Shown here: positions 1-9,186 of the stretch, piece after piece
How positions within the stretch are numbered: position 1 is the first letter of the stretch
Layout: each line of letters begins with the position of its first letter
Origin: Thiobacillus sp.
Lineage (GTDB): Bacteria; Pseudomonadota; Gammaproteobacteria; Burkholderiales; Thiobacillaceae
Direction of reading: 5' to 3'
NCBI GenBank assembly: GCA_016124745.1
Contig: WGNC01000008.1
Coordinates: forward strand, 124,001-188,000
Length of the DNA: 64,000 nt
Made by a program: the position numbers and the translations under genes
The notes under the pieces: model-generated
What the model saw: only the letters and a program-made list of their open reading frames with translations
Databases searched by the model: none
What the model was told of the DNA's origin: nothing

Positions 1-1
1 G

Positions 2-1648
2 CGCGGCAAGCTGGTGTTCGCACAAGCGAAGTCGGACATGAAACTCGATTTCGAAGGCGGCTTCGTGGTGGATGACCTGGCGATTACGGAAGAGGAAACC
101 GAGGAGGCATTTCTCGGCTGGAAGCAACTGTCTTCTGACAGCCTGACGCTCAGTCTCGCCCCGGATCGCGTGCACATAGACGAACTGGTGGCGCTGAACC
201 CCTTCGGCAAGGTGATCATTTTCGAGGACAAGTCGATCAACCTGCGGCGCATTCTGCGCACGCCGGCAACGGACAAACCAGCGACCGCAGCCGCTGCCGA
301 GACCCGCCCCGCGGAGGAAACCGATGTCTTTCCGCTGGATATCGCGCGTCTGCGCATCGTCGATGCGAATGCGGAATTCGCCGATTTGTCCTTGCCGCAA
401 CAATTCGGCACGCGCATGCACGGCCTGTCGGGCGTGGTGACCGGGCTCGCAACGAATCCTGCGTCGACGGCGCAGGTGGAGCTCGACGGCAAGGTCGATG
501 ATTTCGGCTCGGCACGCGTGCGCGGCTCGATCCAGCCTTTCCGGGCAACCGACTTCACCGATCTGACGCTCACCTTCCGCAACCTGGAAATGACCAGGCT
601 GACGCCGTATTCCGGAAAGTTCGCCGGGCGCAAGATCGATTCGGGCAGGCTCTCGGTCGACCTCGAATACAAGATCAAGCAGCGCCAGCTGGCCGGCGAG
701 AACAAGTTCGTGATCAACAAGTTGAAGCTCGGCGAGAAGGTCGACAGCCCCGATGCGATGAAGCTGCCGCTCGATCTCGCCATCGCCCTGCTGGAGGACA
801 GCAACGGCATCATCGACCTCGACCTGCCGATTTCGGGCAGTCTCGACGACCCGCAGTTCAGCTACGGAAAAATAATCTGGAAGGCCATCGTCAACGTGCT
901 GACCAAGCTGGTGACGGCGCCGTTCCGCGCGCTCGGCAAACTGCTCGGCGTCAGTTCGGAAAAGCTCGAAGCCGTCAGCTTCGATCCAGGCAGCAGTTTG
1001 CTGCTGCCGCCCGAACAGGAAAAGCTCAAGATGCTGAGTGAAGCCATGGCCAAACGCCCGGCGCTGACGCTCACGCTCGAGCCGGGCTATGACCCGGTCG
1101 CGGACAGGCGTGCGCTGCAGGTGCAGGCCATGCGCCGCGAAGTCGCGGCTGGCACCGGGCTCAAGCTCGCGCCGAACGCGGAACCCGGTCCCGTGGACGT
1201 CAACAACTACGAGGTCCAAACCTGGCTCGAAGACCGGTACACCGAGCGTGTCGGCAAGGCGGAATACCAGAAGCTGCGCGCCAGCTATAAGGAGAAGCAG
1301 GCGGGCGGTACCAACCCGATCACCGACAGCGCATTCGTCGAGCGGCTCGGCCGCAGCTTCAAGACCCGCGATACCGGCCCGGTCTCCGCTTTCCATACCG
1401 AGTTGCTGGAGCAACTCACGCAGAAGACGCTCATCGACGACGCCGTTCTCGTCAAGCTGGCGCAGGCGCGCGGGCAGGCCATGCGCGAGGACCTGGTCCG
1501 CAATGGCCTGGATGGAGGGCGCGTCAGTGTCGGCGCGCCTGTCGAGCTGGCGGCCAAGGACAATCAGGTCGGCAGCAAGATGAGCCTGGGCGCCGGCAAG
1601 GCAATGGTGTCCACGCCGTCGACAGCGCCCGCTGCCGTCGTGCCGTGA
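2..1648 (+). CDS. DUF748 (AsmA-like) envelope protein, C-terminal part
   Basis: The reading frame is open to the left edge, so this is the last 548 residues or so of a larger protein; the GTG at position 14 is probably an internal valine. The sequence matches the repeating beta-rich style of DUF748 proteins, which are AsmA-related and thought to lie in the periplasm between the two membranes. Seen directly are strands such as FGKVIIFEDKSINLRRIL near the start, a stretch of the form DLPISGSLDDPQFSYGKI near residue 275, and a C-terminal block with SFDPGSSLLLPPEQEKL followed by a long helical tail. Its exact function is unknown; lipid transport or outer-membrane maintenance is the usual proposal for the AsmA clan. 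Family assignment is fairly sure. Confidence 0.8.
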   Translation, partial: RGKLVFAQAKSDMKLDFEGGFVVDDLAITEEETEEAFLGWKQLSSDSLTLSLAPDRVHIDELVALNPFGKVIIFEDKSINLRRILRTPATDKPATAAAAETRPAEETDVFPLDIARLRIVDANAEFADLSLPQQFGTRMHGLSGVVTGLATNPASTAQVELDGKVDDFGSARVRGSIQPFRATDFTDLTLTFRNLEMTRLTPYSGKFAGRKIDSGRLSVDLEYKIKQRQLAGENKFVINKLKLGEKVDSPDAMKLPLDLAIALLEDSNGIIDLDLPISGSLDDPQFSYGKIIWKAIVNVLTKLVTAPFRALGKLLGVSSEKLEAVSFDPGSSLLLPPEQEKLKMLSEAMAKRPALTLTLEPGYDPVADRRALQVQAMRREVAAGTGLKLAPNAEPGPVDVNNYEVQTWLEDRYTERVGKAEYQKLRASYKEKQAGGTNPITDSAFVERLGRSFKTRDTGPVSAFHTELLEQLTQKTLIDDAVLVKLAQARGQAMREDLVRNGLDGGRVSVGAPVELAAKDNQVGSKMSLGAGKAMVSTPSTAPAAVVP

Positions 1649-1712
1649 CATCGGCTCAATGGCCGGGCTGCCTGGCCGTTAAGGTTGGGATGCCTACCCG
1701 ACCCTCGCCGCC

Positions 1713-2513
1713 ATGACTTTTCGCCGGATTCGAATTCTGCTCCTGCTGGGCGCGCTGGCGGCAGCGATCGGCCTGACCTGGCTCGAGCAGTCCATAGTGC
1801 GTGCCTGGCGGGCGCCGCTGCTGGTGGATGTCATCCCGATCAATGGCGACGATTCGGGGCAGGCGCGCGAGGCGATCGGTGCACTGCGGGCGAGCGACTT
1901 CGACGACATCAATGCCTTTCTGCGGCGCGAGATCGCGCGTTACGGCGTCAGGCAGCCGCAAGCCGCGCGAATCAGGGTGCTGGAGCAGGTGCATGCACTG
2001 CCGCCCGACCCGCCGCGCGACGGCAGCGTGCTGAAGACCGTGTGGTGGAGCCTGAAGCTGCGCTGGTGGGTGTACCGCCAATCGGGTGCCTGGCTGCCGC
2101 AACTCGGCAGGATCAAGCTGTTCGTGCTGTACCACGCGCCTGAAGATGGCGTGGCGCTGGAACATTCGCTGGGCCTGCAGAAAGGGCTGATCGGGGTGGT
2201 GCATGCGTTCGCCGATCCCAGTCAGGAAGGCCAGAACAACGTTGTCATTGCGCACGAACTATTGCACACCCTGGGTGCGACGGACAAATACGCCGCCGAC
2301 GGCACGCCGGTTTACCCGCAGGGCTATGCCGATCCGGAGTTACCGCAATTCGTGCCGCGTCAGAAGGCAGAAATCATGGCGGGAAGGCTGGTGAACGGTG
2401 CCGGAAATTTGGTAATGCCGTCCAGCCTGGAACGCTGTGTCATCGGTCCGCAAACCGCCCACGAAATCAATCTCGACGAAGGTTTCCGGCAGCGTTTCTC
2501 GGATTCCCGCTAA
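1713..2513 (+). CDS. Membrane-anchored HExxH protein, putative zinc metalloprotease
   Basis: A 266-residue protein with one N-terminal hydrophobic segment (about residues 8-22), preceded by arginines, so it is probably anchored in the inner membrane with the rest in the periplasm. Residues 181-188 read HELLHTLG, an HExxHxxG zinc-binding pattern, followed by TDKY and a tyrosine/proline-rich stretch. A conserved-looking EIMAGRLVNGAG lies further on and MPSSLERC near the end. The motif suggests a metallopeptidase of the gluzincin/metzincin type, but the third zinc ligand is not certain and I do not recognise a named family. It lies 64 bases after the DUF748 gene on the same strand and may be cotranscribed with it. 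No substrate can be inferred. Confidence 0.7.
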   Translation: MTFRRIRILLLLGALAAAIGLTWLEQSIVRAWRAPLLVDVIPINGDDSGQAREAIGALRASDFDDINAFLRREIARYGVRQPQAARIRVLEQVHALPPDPPRDGSVLKTVWWSLKLRWWVYRQSGAWLPQLGRIKLFVLYHAPEDGVALEHSLGLQKGLIGVVHAFADPSQEGQNNVVIAHELLHTLGATDKYAADGTPVYPQGYADPELPQFVPRQKAEIMAGRLVNGAGNLVMPSSLERCVIGPQTAHEINLDEGFRQRFSDSR

Positions 2514-2568
2514 CGCCTCGATCGACCGGGGGGCATTTCATGGCGGCCACGACGGCCCGCAGCAGAGC

Positions 2569-3291
2569 TCAAGCCGCTGCTGACGTCCGTTCTTGCTTTA
2601 GGCGCGCCAGGCCGTAATGAATGAAGGCAAGCGCGGCGAGGACCGGGGCGAGCAGATTCAGCAGCGGGACGAACTGCACGAGGCCGGTCAGCAAGCCCAG
2701 TCCCCACCAGCCGCCCCGAGCGTTCCTGAATAAAGCGGTCATTTCCTCGGCACTGGCGTGCTCGGCGATAGCGTCGTAGCGGAACAGACGCTGGTTCAGG
2801 TAGGCGGCGGCAACGAAGGGAATGATCACGCCGACGCCGATCAGCCACAAGGGCAGGGCAAACACCCACAAAATCACGAAGACGGTGATGGCGATCACTG
2901 CATTCCACAGGCTGCCGACGAGGCCGCCCCCCGCCGCGCGCCCGAGTAGCGGATAGTCGCGCTCGGCCACCACGCGGATCAGGGCAGGCATGCCGAACAG
3001 TGCGGTGAGAACCAGCGCGGTCAGCATCACCAAAGGCACGAACAACGTCAAATGCAGCAGCGCCTGAATGCCGTTGGCGATCCACACAGGTTCGAGGTCG
3101 GTCAGCCAGTCCTGGATCCCGATGGCGTCAAGCCCCTGCGCGATCCAGGCCGAGAAAGTGCCCCAGAAGGTGATGCCCAGCGCCAGCCACAGCAGCATGG
3201 CGAGCAGCATCGGCCAGACCACCACCCACAGCACGCGCAGGCTGAAAAGGTCGCGCAGGGCGCGCGCAAACGCGTCGAGAACGGCCGTCAT
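2569..3291 (-). CDS. EI24/CysZ-like integral membrane protein
   Basis: A 240-residue protein with about four to five hydrophobic segments (near residues 20-45, 70-95, 125-165 and 200-225) and a short charged C-terminus ending in KQERTSAAA. The pattern FARALRDLFSLRVLWVVVWP at the start is typical of EI24-domain proteins, the family that includes the sulfate permease CysZ. It lacks other features that would prove sulfate transport, so only the family is called. Its ATG overlaps the stop codon of the upstream mogA gene by four bases (ATGA), so the two are translated from one message. The likely site is the inner membrane. Confidence 0.8.
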   Translation of the reverse strand: MTAVLDAFARALRDLFSLRVLWVVVWPMLLAMLLWLALGITFWGTFSAWIAQGLDAIGIQDWLTDLEPVWIANGIQALLHLTLFVPLVMLTALVLTALFGMPALIRVVAERDYPLLGRAAGGGLVGSLWNAVIAITVFVILWVFALPLWLIGVGVIIPFVAAAYLNQRLFRYDAIAEHASAEEMTALFRNARGGWWGLGLLTGLVQFVPLLNLLAPVLAALAFIHYGLARLKQERTSAAA

Positions 3292-3842
3292 GCGCCCGAC
3301 CTCAATGCGGATTTGGGCCGGAATACGGCAATCGTGTCCGCTTGCGTTTCGAGGTAAGGCCCGCCGAGGAGGTCGATGCAGTAGGGCACCGCGGCGAAGA
3401 TGCCGTCGAGCGTTTCCTTGATCGCCTTCGGCTGGCCGGGCAGATTCAGGATCAGACTGGCACCGCGGGTGACGCCGACCTGGCGCGAAAGAATGGCGGT
3501 CGGCACGTATTTCAGCGACACTGCGCGCATCGCTTCGCCGAAGCCGGGCAGCACCTTGTGCGCCACCGCCAGCGTTGCTTCCGGCGTGACGTCGCGCAGC
3601 GCCGGGCCGGTACCGCCGGTGGTGAGAATCAGCGAACAGTGCCCACTGTCGGCGAGTTCGATCAATGTGGCTTCGATCAGCGCCTGCTCGTCCGGAATCA
3701 GCCGGGTGACGTATTCAGCAGGATTTTTCAGCACCCCGCCGAACCAGGCTTCGAGCGCGGGCAGCCCCTTGTCCTCGTAGGTGCCGCTGCTGGCGCGGTC
3801 GCTGATGGAAACCAGGCCGATGCGAACGCTGTCATGTGTCAT
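3288..3842 (-). CDS. mogA: Molybdopterin adenylyltransferase MogA
   Basis: A 184-residue protein of the MogA/MoaB/CinA family, which adenylylates molybdopterin before molybdenum insertion. The family loop TTGGTGPALRDVTPEAT lies at residues 74-90 and NLPGQPKA at 133-140; both belong to the MPT-binding site. The frame stays open far upstream, but similarity begins at MTHDSVRIGLVSISDR, so the ATG at 3842 was chosen; this also gives a normal family length. The upstream bases have no strong Shine-Dalgarno. The stop codon overlaps the start of the EI24 gene. No other molybdenum-cofactor genes are in the window. Confidence 0.93.
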   Translation of the reverse strand: MTHDSVRIGLVSISDRASSGTYEDKGLPALEAWFGGVLKNPAEYVTRLIPDEQALIEATLIELADSGHCSLILTTGGTGPALRDVTPEATLAVAHKVLPGFGEAMRAVSLKYVPTAILSRQVGVTRGASLILNLPGQPKAIKETLDGIFAAVPYCIDLLGGPYLETQADTIAVFRPKSALRSGA

Positions 3843-3914
3843 GTGGTCATAAAAGAGGGTTGCGTGAATGGCTGAACTTAACAGAATGAAGACAGTGAAC
3901 GGAAGGGGATCAGG

Positions 3915-4406
3915 ATGAACGCGATCAGGATGTTGCTGGCAACGAGCTTGTTGTGGGTATCGGTGGTGTGGGCCGACCCGCCGCCGGGCTACCCGTTCGT
4001 CAGTTTCGATGCCGGCCTCAAGGCGGCGCGCGCGAGTGGAAAGCCGATTTTCCTCTACTTCGGGCGCTATGGCTGCGCGTGGTGCGACCACACCAACAAG
4101 AAGACCTTTTCGGACGCCTCGCTGAAAAAGCTGTATAGCGACAACTACGAGCTGGTCTACGTCGACGCCGAATCCGGACGGCGTCTGACCTTGCCGAGTG
4201 GAGAGCGCATCACCGAGGCCGAACTGGGTGTGCGGCTGCAGGCGTTCGCCACGCCGCTGTTCGTTTACCTTACGCCGCAGGGCGAAAAAATCGTGCAGAT
4301 TCCGGGCTTCAAGACGGTGCAGGATTTTCGCGATTACGACCGCTATGTGCGCGGCGGTTATTACAAGCAGAAGACCCTGCTCGAGTTCCTGGGCGGCAAG
4401 TCGTGA
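3915..4406 (+). CDS. Secreted thioredoxin-fold protein, SoxW-like
   Basis: A 163-residue protein with a signal peptide likely cleaved after residue 20 (VVWA, then DPPPGY). It has a thioredoxin-like active site CAWC at 54-57 and a cis-proline in ATPLFVYL at 114, which is the fold of SoxW/DsbD-gamma-type periplasmic thioredoxins. A good Shine-Dalgarno (AAGGGGATCAGG) precedes the ATG. Its stop overlaps the GTG start of the next gene by four bases, so it is tightly coupled to the beta-propeller protein. In sulfur oxidisers SoxW-type proteins keep Sox or other periplasmic thiols reduced, but no sox gene is nearby, so the partner is unknown. A second protein of the same type is encoded at 25522-26028. 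Confidence 0.85.
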   Translation: MNAIRMLLATSLLWVSVVWADPPPGYPFVSFDAGLKAARASGKPIFLYFGRYGCAWCDHTNKKTFSDASLKKLYSDNYELVYVDAESGRRLTLPSGERITEAELGVRLQAFATPLFVYLTPQGEKIVQIPGFKTVQDFRDYDRYVRGGYYKQKTLLEFLGGKS

Positions 4407-5593
4407 GGCTGCTGCCGTTGCTGCTGGTGCTGGCATGGCCGGCGCATGCCGCCTGGACGTGGAGCGAGCCGCTGACCGTCAATTCGGCCGCGGGCCCGGC
4501 GATTTTCCCGCATCTGGAATCAGCCAACCGCCAGAATGTTGCGGTATCGGGTGATGCGGTCGCCGTGGTGTGGGAAGACAATCGCGACGGCAGCCCGCAA
4601 TGTTATCTAGCGACCAAGCCTGAAACAGCGGACACGTTCCAGCCGGAGACTCGACTGAGCCAATCCGAATGTTTCGAACCGGTGGTGGTGGCATTGGGGG
4701 CAGGCCGTTTCGCGGCGGCGTGGGAGGAAGCCGGCAAGGTGCGCGCACAGGTGCTGCCGGGCGGCACCCCGATCAATCTGAGCGGGGTCGAATCGGCACA
4801 GGCGACGCTGGCTTTTGGTGCAGGCAGCCTCTATGCCGCGTGGGCCGAGCAGGCGGGACGCTTCCGGCGCATCGTGGTAGCCCGGCTGGAAGCCGATTCC
4901 AGCGCGCCTGGCATCCGTTTTGCGCAGCCGGTGGAGGCCAGGCAACCGAGCGATGGACAGAGCTGGCCGGCGCTGGCCGTGACGGGCGATGGCGGCGTGA
5001 CGGTGGCGTGGGAGGATCGTCGCGAACACCATACTGTGCCGATGGTGAGCCACAGCCGCGATGACGGGGATTTTGCAGCGCCAGCCCAACTGACGGATTT
5101 GAAGCATGGCGGGGGTACAGGCGCCGCGCTGGGTCTGGGTGCCGGCACCGGAGCGATGCGGCCGACGCTTTCCGCATGGGGCGGGCAGGGCGTTGCCGCA
5201 GCCTGGCTCGACAAGCGCGACTTTCTCTCAGGCTATGACGTGTATGCGGCGCTGGATGCAGGAACGCGCCGTTTTGGCCGCAATATCCAGGTGCAGGACA
5301 GCTTCGGCGACAACATGGCGCAGTGGCACGCGAAAATCGTCGGCGACGCCAGCGGCCGGCTGCTGGCACTGTGGGATGACGCGCGCGATGGCACCCCGGA
5401 TGTGTGGCTGTCCGTCTGGAACGGCACGGCGTTTGGCGATGACGTGGCGGTGCCGGCGGGTTCCGGGCCGGGGGCACAGACCGACCCATCGGCGACGCTG
5501 GATGGCGCCGGCAGGCTGCATCTGGTGTGGCTGGACCGCGGCGATCCGCAATCCGCGACGCGCATCCGCTATGTGCGAGGCGGCTGGCGCTAG
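4403..5593 (+). CDS. Exported beta-propeller-like (BNR/sialidase-type) protein
   Basis: A 396-residue protein with a clear signal peptide (RLLPLLLVLAWPAHA, then AWTWSEP). It holds about five copies of a loose repeat with the core VxWxDxRDG: VAVVWEDNRDGSP near 52, GVTVAWEDRREH near 200, GVAAAWLDKRDF near 260, LLALWDDARDGTPDVW near 322 and LHLVWLDRGDP near 375. This spacing is typical of sialidase/BNR beta-propellers. No catalytic residues of a true sialidase could be confirmed, so enzyme activity is not claimed. It starts at a GTG inside the stop region of the thioredoxin gene. Its end overlaps the convergent corA stop by four bases. A client of the preceding thioredoxin is possible but is inference. 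Confidence 0.72.
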   Translation: MRLLPLLLVLAWPAHAAWTWSEPLTVNSAAGPAIFPHLESANRQNVAVSGDAVAVVWEDNRDGSPQCYLATKPETADTFQPETRLSQSECFEPVVVALGAGRFAAAWEEAGKVRAQVLPGGTPINLSGVESAQATLAFGAGSLYAAWAEQAGRFRRIVVARLEADSSAPGIRFAQPVEARQPSDGQSWPALAVTGDGGVTVAWEDRREHHTVPMVSHSRDDGDFAAPAQLTDLKHGGGTGAALGLGAGTGAMRPTLSAWGGQGVAAAWLDKRDFLSGYDVYAALDAGTRRFGRNIQVQDSFGDNMAQWHAKIVGDASGRLLALWDDARDGTPDVWLSVWNGTAFGDDVAVPAGSGPGAQTDPSATLDGAGRLHLVWLDRGDPQSATRIRYVRGGWR

Positions 5594-6618
5594 ATCCAGC
5601 CGCGCCGTTTCAGCCGCTTGTACAGCAGCAGCATCCCCACGCCCGTCAACAGCAGGAGGATAGGGTATGCCCATGGCCATTTCAGTTCGGGCATGAATTC
5701 AAAGTTCATGCCGTAGAGACTGAATATCACCGTGGGCAATGCCAGCAGGGCGCCCCAGCCGGCCAGTTTCTGCACCGATTCACTTTGCTTCACTGACAAA
5801 CTGGCGAGATGGAACTGCATGGCGTCCGAGCTTGAGACGCGCAGGCGGTCGATGGCAGCCGACACGCGTACCGCATGGTCGTGGATGTCCCGGTAATACG
5901 CCTTGAGTTCCTTGGTGGACAATTCCGGATGCAGCCGGATCAGGTTCAGGGTGATTTCCTGCATCGGCTCGGCGGCATCGCGCAACGCGGTCAGATTGCG
6001 TTTTATATCGTACAGCCGCTCCAGCAGGCCGCGCCCCGCCTTTTCTCCACTCATCAACTGGCTTTCCAGTGAATGGAACTGTTCCTGCATGCTCATGATC
6101 ACCGGCCTGAACTGGTCGACGATGAGGTCGAGCACAAGATACAGCGCGAAGGGCGTGGACGCCTTGATGCCGCCGGGAGGGCGTTGCAGGCGGTCGCTCA
6201 CCCGCTGGTAGCCGCTGCCGTTGTCGTGACGGATGGCGACGACGTAATTGCTGCCGGCAAACAAGTGGGTTTCGCCCAATACGATGCGCGTCTCCCACAA
6301 CTGTGCGGTGCGCGTGGCGATGAATACGTGCCCTTCATATTCTTCGAGCTTGGGGCGTTGTTGGGTTGAAATCGCATCTTCCAGCGCCAGCGCGTGCAGG
6401 CCGAGCTCTTCGCCCAAGCGGGTGATGGCCTGGGTGTCAGGCGATTTCAGTTCGATCCAGATAAAGCAATCCGGCTGGCCGACATGATCGCTGATGGCAT
6501 CGAAATCGATCGATTGGGCGCTGGATTCTTGGAAAAGCAGGCAGTCGATGATGAACTCCGCAACGAAGAAAGCGAATCGATTAATTCTGGAAGGTGAGCA
6601 GGATTGTTTTGCGGTCAA
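5590..6618 (-). CDS. corA: CorA-family magnesium/cobalt transporter
   Basis: A protein of about 342 residues with the CorA layout: a long cytoplasmic alpha/beta and coiled-coil part, then two C-terminal transmembrane helices. The signature GMN lies at 303-305 in SLYGMNFEF, at the end of the first helix, and forms the pore selectivity ring. The C-terminus is basic (KRLKRRGWI), as usual. The longest frame begins at a TTG at 6618, but family proteins usually start close to the segment IIDCLLFQE, so the first 20 or so residues are doubtful; no ATG is available there. It is the last gene of the minus-strand series and is separated by 152 bases from the phosphohexomutase. Confidence 0.9.
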   Translation of the reverse strand: MTAKQSCSPSRINRFAFFVAEFIIDCLLFQESSAQSIDFDAISDHVGQPDCFIWIELKSPDTQAITRLGEELGLHALALEDAISTQQRPKLEEYEGHVFIATRTAQLWETRIVLGETHLFAGSNYVVAIRHDNGSGYQRVSDRLQRPPGGIKASTPFALYLVLDLIVDQFRPVIMSMQEQFHSLESQLMSGEKAGRGLLERLYDIKRNLTALRDAAEPMQEITLNLIRLHPELSTKELKAYYRDIHDHAVRVSAAIDRLRVSSSDAMQFHLASLSVKQSESVQKLAGWGALLALPTVIFSLYGMNFEFMPELKWPWAYPILLLLTGVGMLLLYKRLKRRGWI

Positions 6619-6770
6619 CCCCGAGACTTTGTCGGCAGCTTGATTTCAGCGATCAAGGCCCACGCGTACTATCCAGACTATAGAGCATCCGCACGCTGAT
6701 TACGGTTGCGCGGACCCTGCCAAAAGAAGGACGCGGCTGCCGCGCTTTCTGGACAAGGGCTCCCGGGGGG

Positions 6771-8144
6771 CTAGAAGGGCAGGCTGAGTTCGGGGGACGC
6801 CTCATGGAGCACGCGACGGAAATCCGCCTGGATTCTTTCTAGCGCGTCGGTGTTGTCGGCCTCGAAGCGCAGCACGATCACTGGCGTGGTATTGGAAGGG
6901 CGCGCGAGGCCGAAGCCGTCGGCGTATTCCACGCGCAGGCCGTCGAGCGTGATGATTTCCCGGGCATCTGGGAAGTGTGCCGTCTTCTGCAGCGTATCCA
7001 TCAGCGTGTAATGCGCGCCCTCGGCCATCTTGATGTTGAGCTCGGGCGTATTCACCGTGTCTGGCAGGCCGTGCAGTGTGGCGTCGATGTCAGCCTGCTT
7101 GCTCAGGTATTCGAGCAGCCGCGCGCCGGCATAAAGACCGTCGTCGAAGCCGAACCAGCGTTCCTTGAAAAACACGTGGCCGGACATCTCGCCCGCCAGC
7201 AGTGCACCGGTCTCCTTCATCTTCGCCTTGATGAAGCTGTGGCCGGTTTTCCACAGCAGCGGGCGGCCGCCGCGGTCTGTGATCCAGTTGAACAGATTGC
7301 GCGTCGATTTGACGTCGAAAATGATTTCGGCGCCGGGGTTTCGACTGAGCACGTCGTCGGCGAACAGCATGAGCTGGCGGTCAGGGAAGATGATGCTGCC
7401 GTCCTTGGTGACCACGCCGAGGCGGTCGCCGTCGCCGTCGAAGGCGAGGCCGATTTCGGCGTCGCTGGTCTTCAGCGCGGCGATAAGGTCCTGCAGGTTC
7501 TTCGGCTGCGAAGGGTCGGGGTGGTGGTTGGGAAAATTGCCGTCGACGTCGCAGAACAGTTCTTCCACCTGGCAGCCCATGTCGCGGTAGAGTCTGGGTG
7601 CGAAGGCGCCGGGCACTCCGTTGCCGCAGTCGATAATGATTTTCATGGGCCGCGCGAGCTTGACGTCGGAGACGATGCGCGCGAGATATTCGCCAGCGAT
7701 GTCGTACTCGCGGTAGCTGCCGTCACCATGGGCCAGGTCATTGTTCAGCAGTCGCTCGCGCAGTTTCTGGATGGTGTCGCCGGACAGGGTTTCGCCACCG
7801 AGCACCATCTTCAGGCCGTTGTAGTCGGGCGGGTTGTGGCTGCCGGTGACCATCACGGCGCTGTTCGTCCCTAATTGATACGCTGCGAAATAGGTCATCG
7901 GCGTGGCGACCATGCCCAAATCCACGACACCGATGCCGGCCTTGCGGATGCCGCGCGCCAGGGCGGCCGCCATGTCGGGGCCGGACAGGCGACCATCGCG
8001 GCCGATGCAGATTTCCTTCTGGCCGCGCGCCATGGCCTCGCTGCCGATGGCGTGCCCGATGGCCTCGACGATTTCCGCCGTGAAGGTTTTGCCGACGATG
8101 CCGCGAATGTCGTAGGCCTTGAAGATTTCCTTGGGATATTCCAC
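6771..8144 (-). CDS. Phosphomannomutase/phosphoglucomutase
   Basis: A 457-residue alpha-D-phosphohexomutase that interconverts hexose 6- and 1-phosphates. The phosphoserine loop TGSHNP is at residues 100-105 with Ser102 as the phosphoryl carrier. The metal-binding loop DGDGDR is at 236-241, the sugar-binding loop GEMSGH lies near 318-323, and a phosphate-binding segment RPSNTTP is near the C-terminus. The size and motifs are those of AlgC/ManB-type bifunctional enzymes of proteobacteria. It supplies sugar-1-phosphates for exopolysaccharide or LPS. Seven genes upstream to downstream on this strand (ilvE to corA) are closely spaced. Whether glucose or mannose is preferred cannot be told from sequence. 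Confidence 0.93.
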   Translation of the reverse strand: MEYPKEIFKAYDIRGIVGKTFTAEIVEAIGHAIGSEAMARGQKEICIGRDGRLSGPDMAAALARGIRKAGIGVVDLGMVATPMTYFAAYQLGTNSAVMVTGSHNPPDYNGLKMVLGGETLSGDTIQKLRERLLNNDLAHGDGSYREYDIAGEYLARIVSDVKLARPMKIIIDCGNGVPGAFAPRLYRDMGCQVEELFCDVDGNFPNHHPDPSQPKNLQDLIAALKTSDAEIGLAFDGDGDRLGVVTKDGSIIFPDRQLMLFADDVLSRNPGAEIIFDVKSTRNLFNWITDRGGRPLLWKTGHSFIKAKMKETGALLAGEMSGHVFFKERWFGFDDGLYAGARLLEYLSKQADIDATLHGLPDTVNTPELNIKMAEGAHYTLMDTLQKTAHFPDAREIITLDGLRVEYADGFGLARPSNTTPVIVLRFEADNTDALERIQADFRRVLHEASPELSLPF

Positions 8145-8175
8145 AACGTGCTCTCTGACAAGTGATGCGCGGATT

Positions 8176-9150
8176 TTACCTGTGCCGGTCGAAATACTGC
8201 ATCAGACGCCGCGGCAGCCAGTCGAGATTGCCGGGAAAGGGGCCTGACGGGAAAGCCACATGACCGCCGCCCGCGGGCTGATCGAGGGTGACTTGCGGTG
8301 CGACATCATCGGTTGTCGGCAGTGCCCACGCCGGCAGGAAGGGGTCGTTGCGGGCGTTGATGACGAGCGTGGGAACGCGGATGGAGTTGAGCAGGGGCTT
8401 CGATGACACGCGCAGCCAGTAGTCTTCGGCATCGCGAAAGCCATGCAGGTGCGCCGTGACCAGGGTGTCGAACTCGCGGAAGGTGGTGGCGGCGGCGATG
8501 GCAGGGACGTCCAGCAAGCCTGGAAAAAGTGCAGCCTTGCGCAGGGCCTTGGCTTTCAGGGTTTTTAGAAAGCGTGCCGTGTAGACGCGCCGGTTGAAGC
8601 CGCGATCGAGGGCCTTGCCGGCGGCGGTCAGATCGACCGGCGCCGAGATGGCGGCCGCACGTTCCACCAGCGCACGCGCGGCGTCGCCCTGCTCGCCCAG
8701 CCATTTCAGCAGTGCGTTGCCGCCGAGCGAGACGCCGACGGCGTGAAGCGGCGCAGCGGGATGTTGTGACTTGAGATGCTGCAGGATGTGGGCGATGTCC
8801 TGGCTGTCGCCGGCAAAATAGGCGCGCGGCAACCGGTTGTCCTCGCCCGAGCAGCCGCGGAAATGAGCCACCACGCCCTGCCATCCGCGTGCCTGCACCC
8901 TGTCCATCAGGCCGCGTGCATAGTGACTGTCGGCGCTGCCTTCCAGTCCGTGAAACAGCACCACCTTGGGCGCATTCTGCGGGCCGTCTACGCGGTCGAA
9001 ATCGATGAAGTCGCCATCCGGCAACTCCAGTCGCTCGCGCCGGTAGGCAATCGGCCTGGCATGAATGAACAGGCTCGAATAGATGGTTTGCAAATGGCCG
9101 CCCGGCAACCAGGCAGGCGCGCGATATTCCGTGTCATCCCGGTAATGCAT
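8176..9150 (-). CDS. Alpha/beta hydrolase of the YheT family
   Basis: A 324-residue YheT-like hydrolase. It begins with the typical MHYRDDTEYRAPAWLPGGHLQ-type opening. HGLEGS near 67-72 is the oxyanion segment, GVSLGG at 139-144 carries the nucleophile Ser141, NARNDPFLP near 266 carries the acid, and GGGHVAFPSG near 295 carries the histidine. Family members are esterases of unclear natural substrate. It sits between the phosphohexomutase and a small NTF2-like protein with short gaps, so cotranscription is likely. The N-terminus looks right because the WLPGGHLQT block begins at residue 14 as in relatives. Confidence 0.88.
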   Translation of the reverse strand: MHYRDDTEYRAPAWLPGGHLQTIYSSLFIHARPIAYRRERLELPDGDFIDFDRVDGPQNAPKVVLFHGLEGSADSHYARGLMDRVQARGWQGVVAHFRGCSGEDNRLPRAYFAGDSQDIAHILQHLKSQHPAAPLHAVGVSLGGNALLKWLGEQGDAARALVERAAAISAPVDLTAAGKALDRGFNRRVYTARFLKTLKAKALRKAALFPGLLDVPAIAAATTFREFDTLVTAHLHGFRDAEDYWLRVSSKPLLNSIRVPTLVINARNDPFLPAWALPTTDDVAPQVTLDQPAGGGHVAFPSGPFPGNLDWLPRRLMQYFDRHR

Positions 9151-9186
9151 GGCTGCGGGTCCGGCGCTCGTGCAGCCTGCGGCGTT

